This document shows positions 34,732-43,890 of a stretch of DNA of 64,000 bases, piece by piece. The stretch is from an uncultured Muribaculaceae bacterium (GTDB taxonomy: Bacteria > Bacteroidota > Bacteroidia > Bacteroidales > Muribaculaceae). The translations under genes were made by a program, and so were the position numbers. The stretch spans positions 25,066-89,065 of the forward strand of contig CAJUKF010000005.1 of assembly GCA_910587355.1 (NCBI GenBank), written 5' to 3'. Below the pieces are notes generated by a model, which was not told the origin of the DNA, searched no databases, and was given only the letters and a program-made list of their open reading frames with translations. How positions within the stretch are numbered: position 1 is the stretch's first letter; every line of letters starts with the position of its first letter.

Positions 34732-35535
34732 ATGAAATATTTCATTAAAACAATAGCGGCTCTTTTTCTTGTTTTGGGGTCGTGCTCATGTGTCTCAAAA
34801 ACGCAGGAGGAGGTCAACGCCGTTCCCAAAGTCACTCCGCTTACGGATTCTATTCGGGAAGCAATTCGAGAGGGTGTATGGACATCTTATGACAATCTGG
34901 GCCGTATTGCTTTGGTACCCGGATTTTTAGACAATCCTAAAACGATTGGTGACAGTCTGTATATGTTTATGTGCGCTGCGATTCGTAACCGTCCGGATAC
35001 TATGCTGCTACACTTGGCATTGGAAATGTCAAACAGAACTGATGAATCCAGACTTGATTGGAAAGAGAGAAATACTTGCTTATATCAACGTATGGAGATT
35101 CTTGCTTTGTTAGGTCGTTGCGATGAAGCTTTTGCTACTTATAAGAAAACATATTATTCCGAAACCAGCCCTCTGCAATTAAGGCATCGGGGGCTGATGG
35201 CTCTCAATGAAAATAAAATGGATTCTGCCGGAATATATTTTTCAAAACAAATTGAAGTATGCGGTAAAATGCTTGCCGAAAAATTCAATCCGGGTATGGC
35301 TATGGATTGCATTGCAGCAACGTATTTTCTTCATGGAGAGGATGAGGCAAAAAATTTGCTTAATTCATACTTAAATAAATATCCCGACGATGAAATTTTG
35401 AAATTGATTGAAAGAGACTGGAATGAAAATATAATCAATTTTGAATATCTCAGTCACCTCCACGACTATTACGAAATAATGCATGAATTCATGCAGCAAC
35501 CCTCTGCAAAATCAAATTCTCAAAAAACAATATGA
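34732..35535 (+). CDS. TPR-like lipoprotein, first tandem paralogue
   Basis: A 267-residue lipoprotein with a signal sequence and lipobox ending LGSC (MKYFIKTIAALFLVLGSC). The frame is open for 91 more codons upstream, overlapping the previous gene, but only the Met at 34732 gives a signal peptide. The mature part is helical. The segment GLMALNENKMDSAGIYFSKQIEVC and the LNSYLNKYPDDEIL end are mirrored by the following gene (GLMALNEGKNDSAAYYFNRGMEVC, LDSYVAEHPEDHVL), so the two are clear tandem duplicates. Function is unknown; a periplasmic or outer-membrane scaffold is likely. AT-rich like its upstream neighbour. Confidence 0.65.
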   Translation: MKYFIKTIAALFLVLGSCSCVSKTQEEVNAVPKVTPLTDSIREAIREGVWTSYDNLGRIALVPGFLDNPKTIGDSLYMFMCAAIRNRPDTMLLHLALEMSNRTDESRLDWKERNTCLYQRMEILALLGRCDEAFATYKKTYYSETSPLQLRHRGLMALNENKMDSAGIYFSKQIEVCGKMLAEKFNPGMAMDCIAATYFLHGEDEAKNLLNSYLNKYPDDEILKLIERDWNENIINFEYLSHLHDYYEIMHEFMQQPSAKSNSQKTI

Positions 35536-36287
35536 AAAGACTTTTTATCGCAGCGCTTGCTGCAGTCCTGTTGGCCGCCTTCGGTTGCGGGGCTAAATCT
35601 GATAAGAGCGACAAGAGTGCGGACGGTCCTACGGCTTTCGACGTTGCCAATAACTCTATTGTCAATCTGATGACACAATCCATGATGAACGACGACGATT
35701 CAATACCGCTTCTTAGAGCTCTCGAAATCTCAGACAGCTTGGACGCATCCGCTCTCACGGGAATGGAGAAAATCCTATACTATGGCTCGAGAGCGCAGTT
35801 ATTCGGACTTCTGCACCGCGTGGACAACGCTATAGAAGCTCTGAGAAGTCAGATGATGTGTTTCGAAGAAGATTCTCCCGACCGTCTCGCCTTCTTCGGT
35901 CTAATGGCCCTTAATGAAGGCAAGAATGATTCGGCCGCATATTATTTCAATCGTGGCATGGAAGTGTGCGATGCAAAGCTCAAGGAATCATTCAATTCAA
36001 ATTTTGCACTGAAAAACATTGAGATGGCATATTACCTCAAGGGAGAGAAGGCGGCCAAGGCATTGTTAGACTCATACGTAGCAGAGCATCCTGAAGACCA
36101 TGTCCTCGGTATGATAAAAGAATGCTGGCCCGGTTTAGTGCAGATGTATGAATTATCCAAGGATTATAAGGGTAATTTCGATAAAATCAGTCAGTTGGCC
36201 AGCGGCGGCTTCGAGATGTCTGAGGAAAGCGATGAGGATGACGCTTCTGATTCTCACGGTTCTGTAGTCGTGTGGGAAGAAAAATGA
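35532..36287 (+). CDS. TPR-like lipoprotein, second tandem paralogue
   Basis: A 251-residue lipoprotein with lipobox LAAFGC and a short Lys/Ser/Asp linker after the cysteine. The helical body repeats that of the preceding gene, with the same DSAxxYF…MEVC and LDSYVAEHPEDHVL landmarks. It ends in an acidic tail (MSEESDEDDASDSHG). The start overlaps the stop of the first copy by ATGA. It is less AT-rich than the first copy, so the two have diverged in composition as well as sequence. A weak hairpin (36319–36356) may end the transcript. No function can be assigned. Confidence 0.65.
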   Translation: MKRLFIAALAAVLLAAFGCGAKSDKSDKSADGPTAFDVANNSIVNLMTQSMMNDDDSIPLLRALEISDSLDASALTGMEKILYYGSRAQLFGLLHRVDNAIEALRSQMMCFEEDSPDRLAFFGLMALNEGKNDSAAYYFNRGMEVCDAKLKESFNSNFALKNIEMAYYLKGEKAAKALLDSYVAEHPEDHVLGMIKECWPGLVQMYELSKDYKGNFDKISQLASGGFEMSEESDEDDASDSHGSVVVWEEK

Positions 36288-36397
36288 TTTGAAATTCAAT
36301 CTATTCGTTATACGGAAAGCTCCGTCGGGCGAAATGCCGGGCAGAGTTTTCTGTGTTTTGTAATTTACGTTAAAAGCGGGAGGGGAGAGGAGTGATG

Positions 36398-36429
36398 CTT
36401 GCATATTTTGCCAAAAAGCGCTAAATTTG
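36398..36429 (+). promoter_or_regulatory. Candidate promoter upstream of the REP-like repeat
   Basis: TAAATTTG (36422–36429) is an exact -7 box. CTTG (36398–36401) sits 20 bases upstream as a three-of-four -33 match. Confidence 0.45.
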
Positions 36430-36513
36430 TATATTTTACTGAACCCTGTAAATGGCAATGTCACTAACTTAAGCAGAAATTTCCATATGCTCCAATAATC
36501 GTGCGGATGCCAA

Positions 36514-36620
36514 TGTACGGACGTGCCTTTGGCACGTATCAATGGAAATTGCTTCAAAGTATTAATAATAAATGTGTTAGCTATCGGGCGGTAGATACGT
36601 GCCAAAGGCACGTCCGTACA
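36514..36620. repeat. REP-like inverted repeat pair
   Basis: Two 27-base arms (36514–36540 and 36594–36620) are exact reverse complements separated by 53 bases. Each arm contains its own small palindrome (ACGTGCC-TTT-GGCACGT or its complement), so each can form a hairpin alone. The first arm is further flanked by AATTTCCAT (36478–36486) and ATGGAAATT (36542–36550). This layout, short palindromes in opposed pairs between genes, is that of REP/BIME elements mobilised by TnpA-REP transposases. Confidence 0.75.
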
Positions 36621-36694
36621 ATCAGCTACTGCACTTTATTTAAGAGACATTCCGGTAAATGGGGTGGCGTTATGCATTAATCCAAGAATCTACG

Positions 36695-38023
36695 ATGAAG
36701 GCGATTGCAATTGCATCAATATTCATAATTACCGCTACGGGGGCATCGGCCCTCGATTTCGAGGGAGCGCCGGGAGCCGCCGTACGTGTCGTCACGGATG
36801 CCTCCACGGGCCTTGAGGCCGTATATGTGCTGCCTTCGACGCAAGGTGTCACCATGGGCTACGATGCCAAAGGCGACGGCACCGTGCGCTGGTATCGCTT
36901 CAGTAATATGGGTGGCGCATATGCCGAGGAAATAAATTGTACGCGCAGCGGCAACCGCATTACGGCACAGGCGCAGAACGGCGATATGGGCTATATTATC
37001 GAAGACAGCGGCACACGCACATGCTATTGGGTGACCGACTATTCGGCTCATGAATTCCGTGCCGAGTCCCTCGGTTTTTCCGCAGAGCAGACATGCAGTC
37101 AGGCCGAGCTGACATTCACCGGCGAAGGCGGTGAAATCGCTTACTTTACAATCAACGGCCGCCGTATGGTGCTTTCGCGTGACCTTGAACTTGAATATTC
37201 CACACTCGTATTCGATGAGGACGCGTTTGTGTACAATCAGCAGACTGTGACCACGACGCTCGCATCGGCCGGAAGTTCGATTTATACCGACGCACCTCTG
37301 TGCGACACCGGTTTCACTCTTTCGGGCGACCGCTTTCTGCGGGCATGGAACCGCAGCGTGAGCGTAGAGAGCGGCACTTATACTGCGATTGCAGTAGAGG
37401 CTCAGAGCCGTGCGACACAGGAGACACGCGACAACGACAATGAAATCAAGGACAGTGCCGACGGTCTCGGCGGTTCGGCTCCCTGTGATATCACTTTTGA
37501 GGCGATTGTGACCGATGCAGCGGTATTCCGCGAATGGCAGATATCGCGCAGCCCGGAGTTCGACATCAACGACAATACTTTCAGCGAGCTTACGTTCGAC
37601 TACACCTTCCGGGAGAACGGTACACGCTATGTGCGTTTTGTAGCCAACAACGCCGACGGAACCTGTGAATACACCGGCCCGGTCTACGAAATCAACATAG
37701 GCGAGTCGCAGCTCGACATACCCAATGCATTCTCGCCTCAGGGCTCGCCCGGCGTGAATGACGAATGGAAAGTAAGCTATAAATCGCTCGTGTCATACGA
37801 ATGCCATATCTTCAACCGCTGGGGCAAGGAGCTGTTCGCCTCCACTGACCCGGCTCAAGGCTGGGACGGCAAGCAGGGTGGCAAATATGTCCCTGCGGGT
37901 GTTTACTTCTATGTAATCAAGGCCATGGGTGCCGACGGACGCCGTTATGAGAAAGCCGGCGATATCAACATAATAAATTACAGACAGGAAGCTGCCGGAG
38001 TTCCCGGCGACTCCGCCCAATAA
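36695..38023 (+). CDS. Exported protein with type B gliding-motility C-terminal (CHU_C) domain
   Basis: A 442-residue secreted protein. The Met at 36695 starts a signal peptide (MKAIAIASIFIITATGASA); the upstream Met at 36659 would spoil it. The body is beta-rich (YRFSNMGGAYAEEINCTRSGNRITAQ), then a PKD/Ig-like domain (about 260–340, TRYVRFVANNADGTCEYTG). The last 90 residues match the CHU_C / T9SS type B sorting domain: IPNAFSPQG…NDEWKV, HIFNRWGKELF, GWDGKQGGKYVPAGVYFYVI. In type IX secretion such domains direct export, normally with PorP/SprF-type partners. No T9SS gene is in the window. It is followed after 13 bases by a lytic transglycosylase gene. Confidence 0.82.
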   Translation: MKAIAIASIFIITATGASALDFEGAPGAAVRVVTDASTGLEAVYVLPSTQGVTMGYDAKGDGTVRWYRFSNMGGAYAEEINCTRSGNRITAQAQNGDMGYIIEDSGTRTCYWVTDYSAHEFRAESLGFSAEQTCSQAELTFTGEGGEIAYFTINGRRMVLSRDLELEYSTLVFDEDAFVYNQQTVTTTLASAGSSIYTDAPLCDTGFTLSGDRFLRAWNRSVSVESGTYTAIAVEAQSRATQETRDNDNEIKDSADGLGGSAPCDITFEAIVTDAAVFREWQISRSPEFDINDNTFSELTFDYTFRENGTRYVRFVANNADGTCEYTGPVYEINIGESQLDIPNAFSPQGSPGVNDEWKVSYKSLVSYECHIFNRWGKELFASTDPAQGWDGKQGGKYVPAGVYFYVIKAMGADGRRYEKAGDINIINYRQEAAGVPGDSAQ

Positions 38024-38036
38024 ACCGCATAAAATA

Positions 38037-38984
38037 ATGAAAAGAATCTTCATACCTCTCCTTTTGGCCGCAAGCATGATTTCAGTGCCTGTAGTGGCGC
38101 AGACCAACGGTCAGAAATCATCGGTGGTTTTCGCTCCCGTATATTCACCTGAAATTCCCGCTTCGGTGACACTCTGCGGTGAAAAGATTGACCTCGACCG
38201 CCCCGACATGTACGAAGCTTTCGACCGAGAACTTACGTCGATTGCATATACCCACGGCACGACGATGCTGGTAATCAAGCGTGCCAACCGCTATTTCCCC
38301 GAGCTTTCCGAGCTTCTTAAGAAGTATGACATGCCCCAGGACCTTCTTTATCTTGCCTGCGTGGAGTCATCGCTCAATCCGAGAGCCTACTCCGGAGCCA
38401 AAGCAGCCGGATTCTGGCAGTTCATACCTTCGGCGGCCAAAGAGTACGGGCTTGAAGTAAATGACGAAATCGACGAGCGCTACAACATAGAGAAAGCCAC
38501 AGCGGCTGCCGCACGATATCTTAAGAAAGCATATGCCCGCTACGGCGACTGGCCATCGGCCATGGCGTCGTACAACGGAGGCATGTCACGCATATCCAAT
38601 GCCCTCGACAAGCAGGGCGCTGACACATCGCTTGATTTGTATCTGGCCGAAGAAACGACCCGCTATCCCTACCGTGTCATGGCCATGAAGACGATTCTCG
38701 AGAATCCGAGGGCTTACGGTTTCCGGCTCCGCTCCGACCAGCTTTATCAGCCCCGTAAATACAAAATTGTTGAGGTTAGCGCCCCTGTGGCATCATGGCC
38801 CGAGTGGGCCGAGGCGCACGGCATCAGCTATGCCCAGCTCAGAGAAGACAATCTCTGGATTCGCTCTTTCAAACTCACCAACAAAACCGGCAAGACATAT
38901 CGTGTGCGCGTCGCCGAGGCTTCGTCTCTGTCGCGCTCCAAAGCCGGATTCAAGACTTTCAATCCTAAATGGACAACAGACTGA
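38037..38984 (+). CDS. Membrane-bound lytic murein transglycosylase (MltD-like, SLT domain)
   Basis: A 315-residue exported muramidase-like enzyme that cleaves peptidoglycan with 1,6-anhydro product formation. Signal peptide 1–22. The SLT domain is at about 95–240 with catalytic Glu110 in [23 protein letters not shown] and the [39 protein letters not shown] motifs. A C-terminal region (about 245–315) may be a degenerate LysM-like binding module. No lipobox, so it may be soluble in the periplasm. The last 16 bases overlap the uvrA start in another frame. Confidence 0.88.
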   Translation: MKRIFIPLLLAASMISVPVVAQTNGQKSSVVFAPVYSPEIPASVTLCGEKIDLDRPDMYEAFDRELTSIAYTHGTTMLVIKRANRYFPELSELLKKYDMPQDLLYLACVESSLNPRAYSGAKAAGFWQFIPSAAKEYGLEVNDEIDERYNIEKATAAAARYLKKAYARYGDWPSAMASYNGGMSRISNALDKQGADTSLDLYLAEETTRYPYRVMAMKTILENPRAYGFRLRSDQLYQPRKYKIVEVSAPVASWPEWAEAHGISYAQLREDNLWIRSFKLTNKTGKTYRVRVAEASSLSRSKAGFKTFNPKWTTD

Positions 38985-41839
38985 AATCTGACAACATAAG
39001 CATAGCCGACGACGGCACCTCCGGCAAAATCGCCGTCACGGGGGCAAGAGTCAACAATCTCAAGAATATCGACGTTGACATTCCCCACAACAGACTTACC
39101 GTCATTACGGGACTTTCCGGCTCCGGTAAATCATCGCTCGCCTTCGACACTATCTTTGCCGAAGGTCAACGCCGCTATATAGAGACATTTTCGGCATATG
39201 CCCGCAATATGCTCGGAAATCTCGAGCGTCCGGATGTCGACAGCATCACCGGCCTGTGTCCGGTCATAGCCATAGAGCAGAAAACAGTAAACCGCAATCC
39301 CCGAAGTACCATAGGCACCACCACGGAGATTTATGACTTTCTGCGCCTTCTCTATGCACGTATCGGCCATGCGCGAAGCTATATTTCGGGCATGGATATG
39401 GTGAAATACACCGATGAAAAGATTGTGGAGCTGATTAACGAGCGCTACGCAGGACACAAAATCTATCTTCTTGCACCGTTGGTGAAAAACCGTAAGGGCC
39501 ATTACAAGGAGCTTTTCGAGCAACTGCTCAAAAAAGGCTATCTCAATGTGCGCGTCGACGGCGAACTCACCGAAATCTCGCGCGGCATGAGGCTCGACCG
39601 CTATAAGAACCACAGCATTGAGCTTGTGATTGACCGTGTGAAGGTGAACGGCGCCGACAACGAGCGCCTGCTCGCCTCTGTAGCGAAGGCGCTCGAGCAG
39701 GGCGACAAAGAGATGATGGTCTATGATGTCGACACCGGAGAGGCCGCTTATTACAGTCAGGAACTCATGGACCCGGCCACGGGTATTTCATATCATGACC
39801 CGGCACCGCACAATTTCTCGTTTAACTCTCCGCAGGGCATGTGTCCGCGATGCAAGGGCCTGGGCTACGTGAATATAATCGACCGTGCAAAAATAGTACC
39901 CGACGAAAAACTCTCTATCTATCAGGGTGCGCTCGTGCCGCTCGGCAAATACCGCGACACCGTGCTGTTCATGCAGCTCAGGGCGATTCTCGAAGCCGAA
40001 GGCTATACGCTCAAAACCCCGTTCAAAGACCTCAGTGACGAGGTGGTGGACGAAATATTCAACGGCACCACGTCAGTGCCACGTCTGGGCGACAGCACTG
40101 TGTCGGCTTCTGATTTCTTCCGTTCGTTCGACGGTGTGGTGAAATTCATCGAGAATATGACCGACGAGGATGCCGGTTACCAGTCGCGCAAGTGGAGCGG
40201 ACAGTTCTTCACCCGTTGTACTTGCCCGGAATGTAACGGCGACCGTCTCAACAAGGAAGCTCTCCACTTTTTTGTCGATGACAAAAATATAGCAGAGCTG
40301 TGCCGCTACGATATTTCCGAGCTTTCGGCGTGGGTCGATTCGCTGAGCGAACGCCTCGGTGAGCGTGACCGCAAAATCGCTGCTGAAATCATCAAGGAAA
40401 TCAGCGGTCGCCTTCATTTCCTTATTGACGTGGGTCTGGATTATCTGCAGCTCGGCCGTGCTTCGGCAACTCTCTCCGGCGGAGAGAGTCAGCGCATACG
40501 TCTCGCCACCCAGCTTGGCTCCGAGCTTGTAAATGTGCTGTATATACTCGACGAACCTTCAATCGGTCTGCATCAGCGCGACAACCACAGGCTTATTTCA
40601 TCGCTCAAGCGTCTGCGCGATGCCTCGAATACTGTTGTTGTAGTGGAGCACGACAAGGACATAATGCTTGAGGCCGACTATATTGTCGATATCGGTCCGG
40701 GAGCAGGGCGTAAAGGCGGAAATGTAGTCTTTCAGGGCTCGCCGGCCGAGATGCTTAAAACCGATACTGTCACCGCCCGCTATCTCAACGGTACCGAGCA
40801 GATAGCCACTCCGGCAGTGCGCCGCAAAGGCAACGGAAAAAGCATTGTGATACACGGTGCCACAGGCCATAATCTCAAAGATATAGATTTCACCCTTCCG
40901 CTCGGCACATTCACCGTCGTGGCCGGTGTGTCGGGCTCGGGCAAATCCTCGGTTGTCAACGGTACACTTCAGCCCATCCTCAGCAAACATTTTTATCGCT
41001 CATTGCAGGAGCCGCTGCCTTATAAGTCGATTGAGGGCATTGACAATATCGATAAGGTTGTCACTGTCGACCAGTCGCCGCTCGGCCGTTCGCCGCGTTC
41101 CAATCCGGCGACATATACCGGCGTTTTTACCGATATACGCAACCTCTTTGTAAATCTGCCCGAAGCGAAAATCCGCGGCTACAAGCCCGGACGTTTCTCG
41201 TTCAATATCTCCGGCGGACGCTGCGAGGCATGTAACGGCAACGGCTACAAGACCATTGAGATGAATTTCCTGCCCGACGTGCTGATTCCTTGCGAGGAAT
41301 GTCATGGAAAGCGCTATAACCGTGAGACACTCGAAGTGCGCTTCAAGGGCAAGTCGATAGCCGATGTGCTCGACATGACTATCAATCAGGCTGTTGAATT
41401 CTTTCAGGGGATACCGGCCATTTATAAGAAAATAAAAGTCCTTCAGGATATCGGTCTCGGCTATATCAAGCTCGGACAGCCGTCATCGACACTCTCGGGC
41501 GGCGAGAACCAGCGCGTGAAACTTGCCACGGAACTTGCGAAACGCGATACCGGCAAAACGCTCTTCATTCTCGACGAGCCTACCACCGGTCTGCATTTCG
41601 ACGACATACGCACACTGCTCGGCATCCTCAACAAACTTGTCGAGCGAGGCAATACCGTGCTTGTGATTGAACACAATCTCGACATGGTGCGAATGGCTGA
41701 TTTTCTTATCGATATGGGTCCCGACGGAGGTGCCGGCGGAGGAAAAATCATAGCACAGGGGACGCCCGAAGAGGTGGCTGCCACCGACTCACCCACGGCC
41801 CGTTTTCTGCGCGATGAAGGCATAGTTCCTCAGAATTAA
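38969..41839 (+). CDS. uvrA: Excinuclease ABC subunit A
   Basis: A 956-residue nucleotide-excision-repair damage sensor of the ABC ATPase class. It has two ABC modules: Walker [10 protein letters not shown] (48–56) with signature TLSGGESQR, and GVSGSGKSS with TLSGGENQR. Zinc modules are visible as CPRCKGLGY with [11 protein letters not shown], and [11 protein letters not shown] with [10 protein letters not shown]. The signature order and length (about 940–960) are normal. The start overlaps the upstream gene by 16 bases; [10 protein letters not shown] is followed by the conserved [19 protein letters not shown]. It is the front gene of a pair with the pullulanase, which follows after four bases. 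Confidence 0.96.
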   Translation: MDNRLKSDNISIADDGTSGKIAVTGARVNNLKNIDVDIPHNRLTVITGLSGSGKSSLAFDTIFAEGQRRYIETFSAYARNMLGNLERPDVDSITGLCPVIAIEQKTVNRNPRSTIGTTTEIYDFLRLLYARIGHARSYISGMDMVKYTDEKIVELINERYAGHKIYLLAPLVKNRKGHYKELFEQLLKKGYLNVRVDGELTEISRGMRLDRYKNHSIELVIDRVKVNGADNERLLASVAKALEQGDKEMMVYDVDTGEAAYYSQELMDPATGISYHDPAPHNFSFNSPQGMCPRCKGLGYVNIIDRAKIVPDEKLSIYQGALVPLGKYRDTVLFMQLRAILEAEGYTLKTPFKDLSDEVVDEIFNGTTSVPRLGDSTVSASDFFRSFDGVVKFIENMTDEDAGYQSRKWSGQFFTRCTCPECNGDRLNKEALHFFVDDKNIAELCRYDISELSAWVDSLSERLGERDRKIAAEIIKEISGRLHFLIDVGLDYLQLGRASATLSGGESQRIRLATQLGSELVNVLYILDEPSIGLHQRDNHRLISSLKRLRDASNTVVVVEHDKDIMLEADYIVDIGPGAGRKGGNVVFQGSPAEMLKTDTVTARYLNGTEQIATPAVRRKGNGKSIVIHGATGHNLKDIDFTLPLGTFTVVAGVSGSGKSSVVNGTLQPILSKHFYRSLQEPLPYKSIEGIDNIDKVVTVDQSPLGRSPRSNPATYTGVFTDIRNLFVNLPEAKIRGYKPGRFSFNISGGRCEACNGNGYKTIEMNFLPDVLIPCEECHGKRYNRETLEVRFKGKSIADVLDMTINQAVEFFQGIPAIYKKIKVLQDIGLGYIKLGQPSSTLSGGENQRVKLATELAKRDTGKTLFILDEPTTGLHFDDIRTLLGILNKLVERGNTVLVIEHNLDMVRMADFLIDMGPDGGAGGGKIIAQGTPEEVAATDSPTARFLRDEGIVPQN

Positions 41840-41843
41840 TAAT

Positions 41844-43772
41844 ATGCCGGAGCGTGAGTATGCCGAATGGCCTCTGTATGAAGGTGAAGACCTCGAGCTG
41901 AAAGTCGACGAGGGAGGGACACATTTTGCCCTGTGGTCGCCGGAGGCGGATGCTGTTGCTGTGAATGTTTACGATAGTGACACGGCTCCGGCTCCTGTAT
42001 GCTTGTTGAACATGAGGCAGACTGAGCATGGCGTCTGGCGTGCGAGCGTGCCTGAGGAATTATACGGCAAATTCTATACATTCGCAGTTACGGCAGACGG
42101 TAAACGTCTGGCAGAAACACCGGGTATTTGGGCTAAGGCAGTGGGAACTAACGGCAAACGTGCCGCTGTTATCGATTTCGCCCGGACAAATCCCGACGGC
42201 TGGGCTCAGGACCGCGGTCCGAAGACAGAGCATTTCACCGATGCCGTGATATATGAAATGCATCACCGCGATTTCAGCGCTCACCGTTCTTCCGGAATAA
42301 GATATAAAGGAAAATTCCTCGCCCTGACAGAGCAGGGGAGTGTGACGCCTGAAGGAGCCAGAACCGGCATTTCGCATTTGCGTGAACTTGGTGTCACGCA
42401 TGTGCATATTCTTCCTTCGTTCGACTTCAATTCTGTTGACGAAGCCGCTCGCCGCAAGAGACAATACAACTGGGGCTATGACCCGGCGAATTACAACGTC
42501 CCCGAAGGTTCGTATTCCACCAATCCGGCGAATCCCGTGACCAGGATTCGTGAAATGAAAGAAATGGTCAAGGCCCTCCACGATGCCGGAATCGGTGTAA
42601 TCATGGATGTGGTCTATAACCATACAGCCGAGGGTGATACATCAAATTTCTCGCTCACGGCTCCCGGCTATTATTATCGTTACAGCGACGACGGCAGCTA
42701 CAGCAACGCTTCGGGATGCGGCAACGAGACCGCGAGCGAACGGCCGCAGATGCGCAGCTTTATTGTAAGTTCGGTAAAATACTGGGCGAAGGAATATCAT
42801 CTCGACGGATTCCGTTTCGACCTCATGGCCATTCATGATATAGCCACAATGAATGAAGCGGCAGCGGCTCTGAAGGAAATAAATCCGTATGCCATTGTCT
42901 ATGGAGAGGGCTGGACGGCAGGCGAGTCGCCGCTCCCGGCAGAAATGCGGGCTTCCAAGGAGAATGTGAACCGCATGAACGGCGTTGCGGTTTTCTCCGA
43001 TGATTTGCGCGATGCCTTAAAGGGTCATTTCTGTGATGACAAAGACCGCGGATTCGTGACCGGTAAGCCGGGTAATGAGGAAACCATTAAAATAGGAATT
43101 GTGGCTGCTACGGCACATCCTCAAGTGGATTACAGCAAGGGCAATAAATCGCGCTTCGCCTATGCCGGCGCACCGGTGCAGATTATTAACTATGTCTCGT
43201 GCCATGACGGGCTTACTCTCTCAGACAAACTTGCCGCTTCGATGCCTGAAAGCACGGAAGCCGAACGTCAGCGAGCAGCGCGTCTTGCCCAGACAATTGT
43301 CTTTACATCGCAAGGCACACCGTTTTTATTTGCAGGCGAGGAAATCTGCCGCGACAAGAAAGGTGTCGGCAATTCCTATAAGTCGCCCGATTCGGTCAAT
43401 GCAATCGACTGGTCGCTTAAGACGAAAAATGCCGCGCAGTTCGAGTATTACAAGAAATTGATTCGTTTGCGCAGAGAGCATCCGGCATTCAGAATGACTA
43501 CGGCCGGAGAGGTGGAAAAAAATATCGTATTCGATAAAGTGAAGGCCGACAATGTTGTGTCGTATTCCATTAAGCATCATGCCAACGGTGATGAATGGAG
43601 CGAAATAAAGCTTATTTTCAACGGTTCGGGAGCTCCTTATGCGGCCCGAATACCAAAAGGCAGCTGGCTTGTCATTGCCGAAGACGGCGACATATGCATT
43701 GACTCTCCGCGTATATTCAACGGCGGAAAAATATCAGTGGCTCCTGTGTCGGCGCTGATACTTGCAAGATAA
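41844..43772 (+). CDS. pulA: Type I pullulanase / glycogen debranching enzyme (GH13)
   Basis: A 642-residue alpha-1,6-glucosidase. An N-terminal CBM48-like domain is at about 20–95. The YNWGYDP motif typical of type I pullulanases is at 208–214. The GH13 catalytic residues are in DGFRFDLM (nucleophile Asp326), YGEGW (acid/base Glu355) and NYVSCHDG (His454, Asp455). There is no signal peptide, so it is cytosolic and likely debranches stored glycogen or imported glucans. It follows uvrA by four bases without apparent functional link. Stated as pulA by motif; specificity (pullulan against glycogen) cannot be read from sequence. Confidence 0.9.
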   Translation: MPEREYAEWPLYEGEDLELKVDEGGTHFALWSPEADAVAVNVYDSDTAPAPVCLLNMRQTEHGVWRASVPEELYGKFYTFAVTADGKRLAETPGIWAKAVGTNGKRAAVIDFARTNPDGWAQDRGPKTEHFTDAVIYEMHHRDFSAHRSSGIRYKGKFLALTEQGSVTPEGARTGISHLRELGVTHVHILPSFDFNSVDEAARRKRQYNWGYDPANYNVPEGSYSTNPANPVTRIREMKEMVKALHDAGIGVIMDVVYNHTAEGDTSNFSLTAPGYYYRYSDDGSYSNASGCGNETASERPQMRSFIVSSVKYWAKEYHLDGFRFDLMAIHDIATMNEAAAALKEINPYAIVYGEGWTAGESPLPAEMRASKENVNRMNGVAVFSDDLRDALKGHFCDDKDRGFVTGKPGNEETIKIGIVAATAHPQVDYSKGNKSRFAYAGAPVQIINYVSCHDGLTLSDKLAASMPESTEAERQRAARLAQTIVFTSQGTPFLFAGEEICRDKKGVGNSYKSPDSVNAIDWSLKTKNAAQFEYYKKLIRLRREHPAFRMTTAGEVEKNIVFDKVKADNVVSYSIKHHANGDEWSEIKLIFNGSGAPYAARIPKGSWLVIAEDGDICIDSPRIFNGGKISVAPVSALILAR

Positions 43773-43824
43773 CCGGATATAACTAGCAAGTTAATTTTTA
43801 ATTATTTTAATTCTTGCAAAAAAA

Positions 43825-43856
43825 TTTGCCATAGTCTTTTAATAATCGTAACTTTG
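43825..43856 (+). promoter_or_regulatory. Canonical promoter of the murein-peptide operon
   Basis: TTTG (43825–43828), 20-base spacer, TAACTTTG (43849–43856): an ideal Bacteroidota primary-sigma promoter. The start codon lies 35 bases on. Confidence 0.75.
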
Positions 43857-43890
43857 AGAACTATTAACTAAAGACAGAAAACTCAGGCAG

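Larger units (their letters stand above)
36288..36694. other. Long intergenic region with promoter and REP-like repeat
   Basis: About 400 bases with no credible gene. In order it holds a weak imperfect hairpin with T-rich flank (36319–36356, possible terminator), an exact -7 box TAAATTTG (36422–36429), and a large inverted-repeat structure (36514–36620). If that promoter serves the gene at 36695, the leader is about 260 bases and includes the repeat. Confidence 0.6.

Noticed and set aside
36530..36560. TTGGCACG within the REP-like repeat as a third sigma-54 site
   Set aside because: No TTGC lies at the required spacing; the next TTGC is much too far, and the palindrome explains the sequence.
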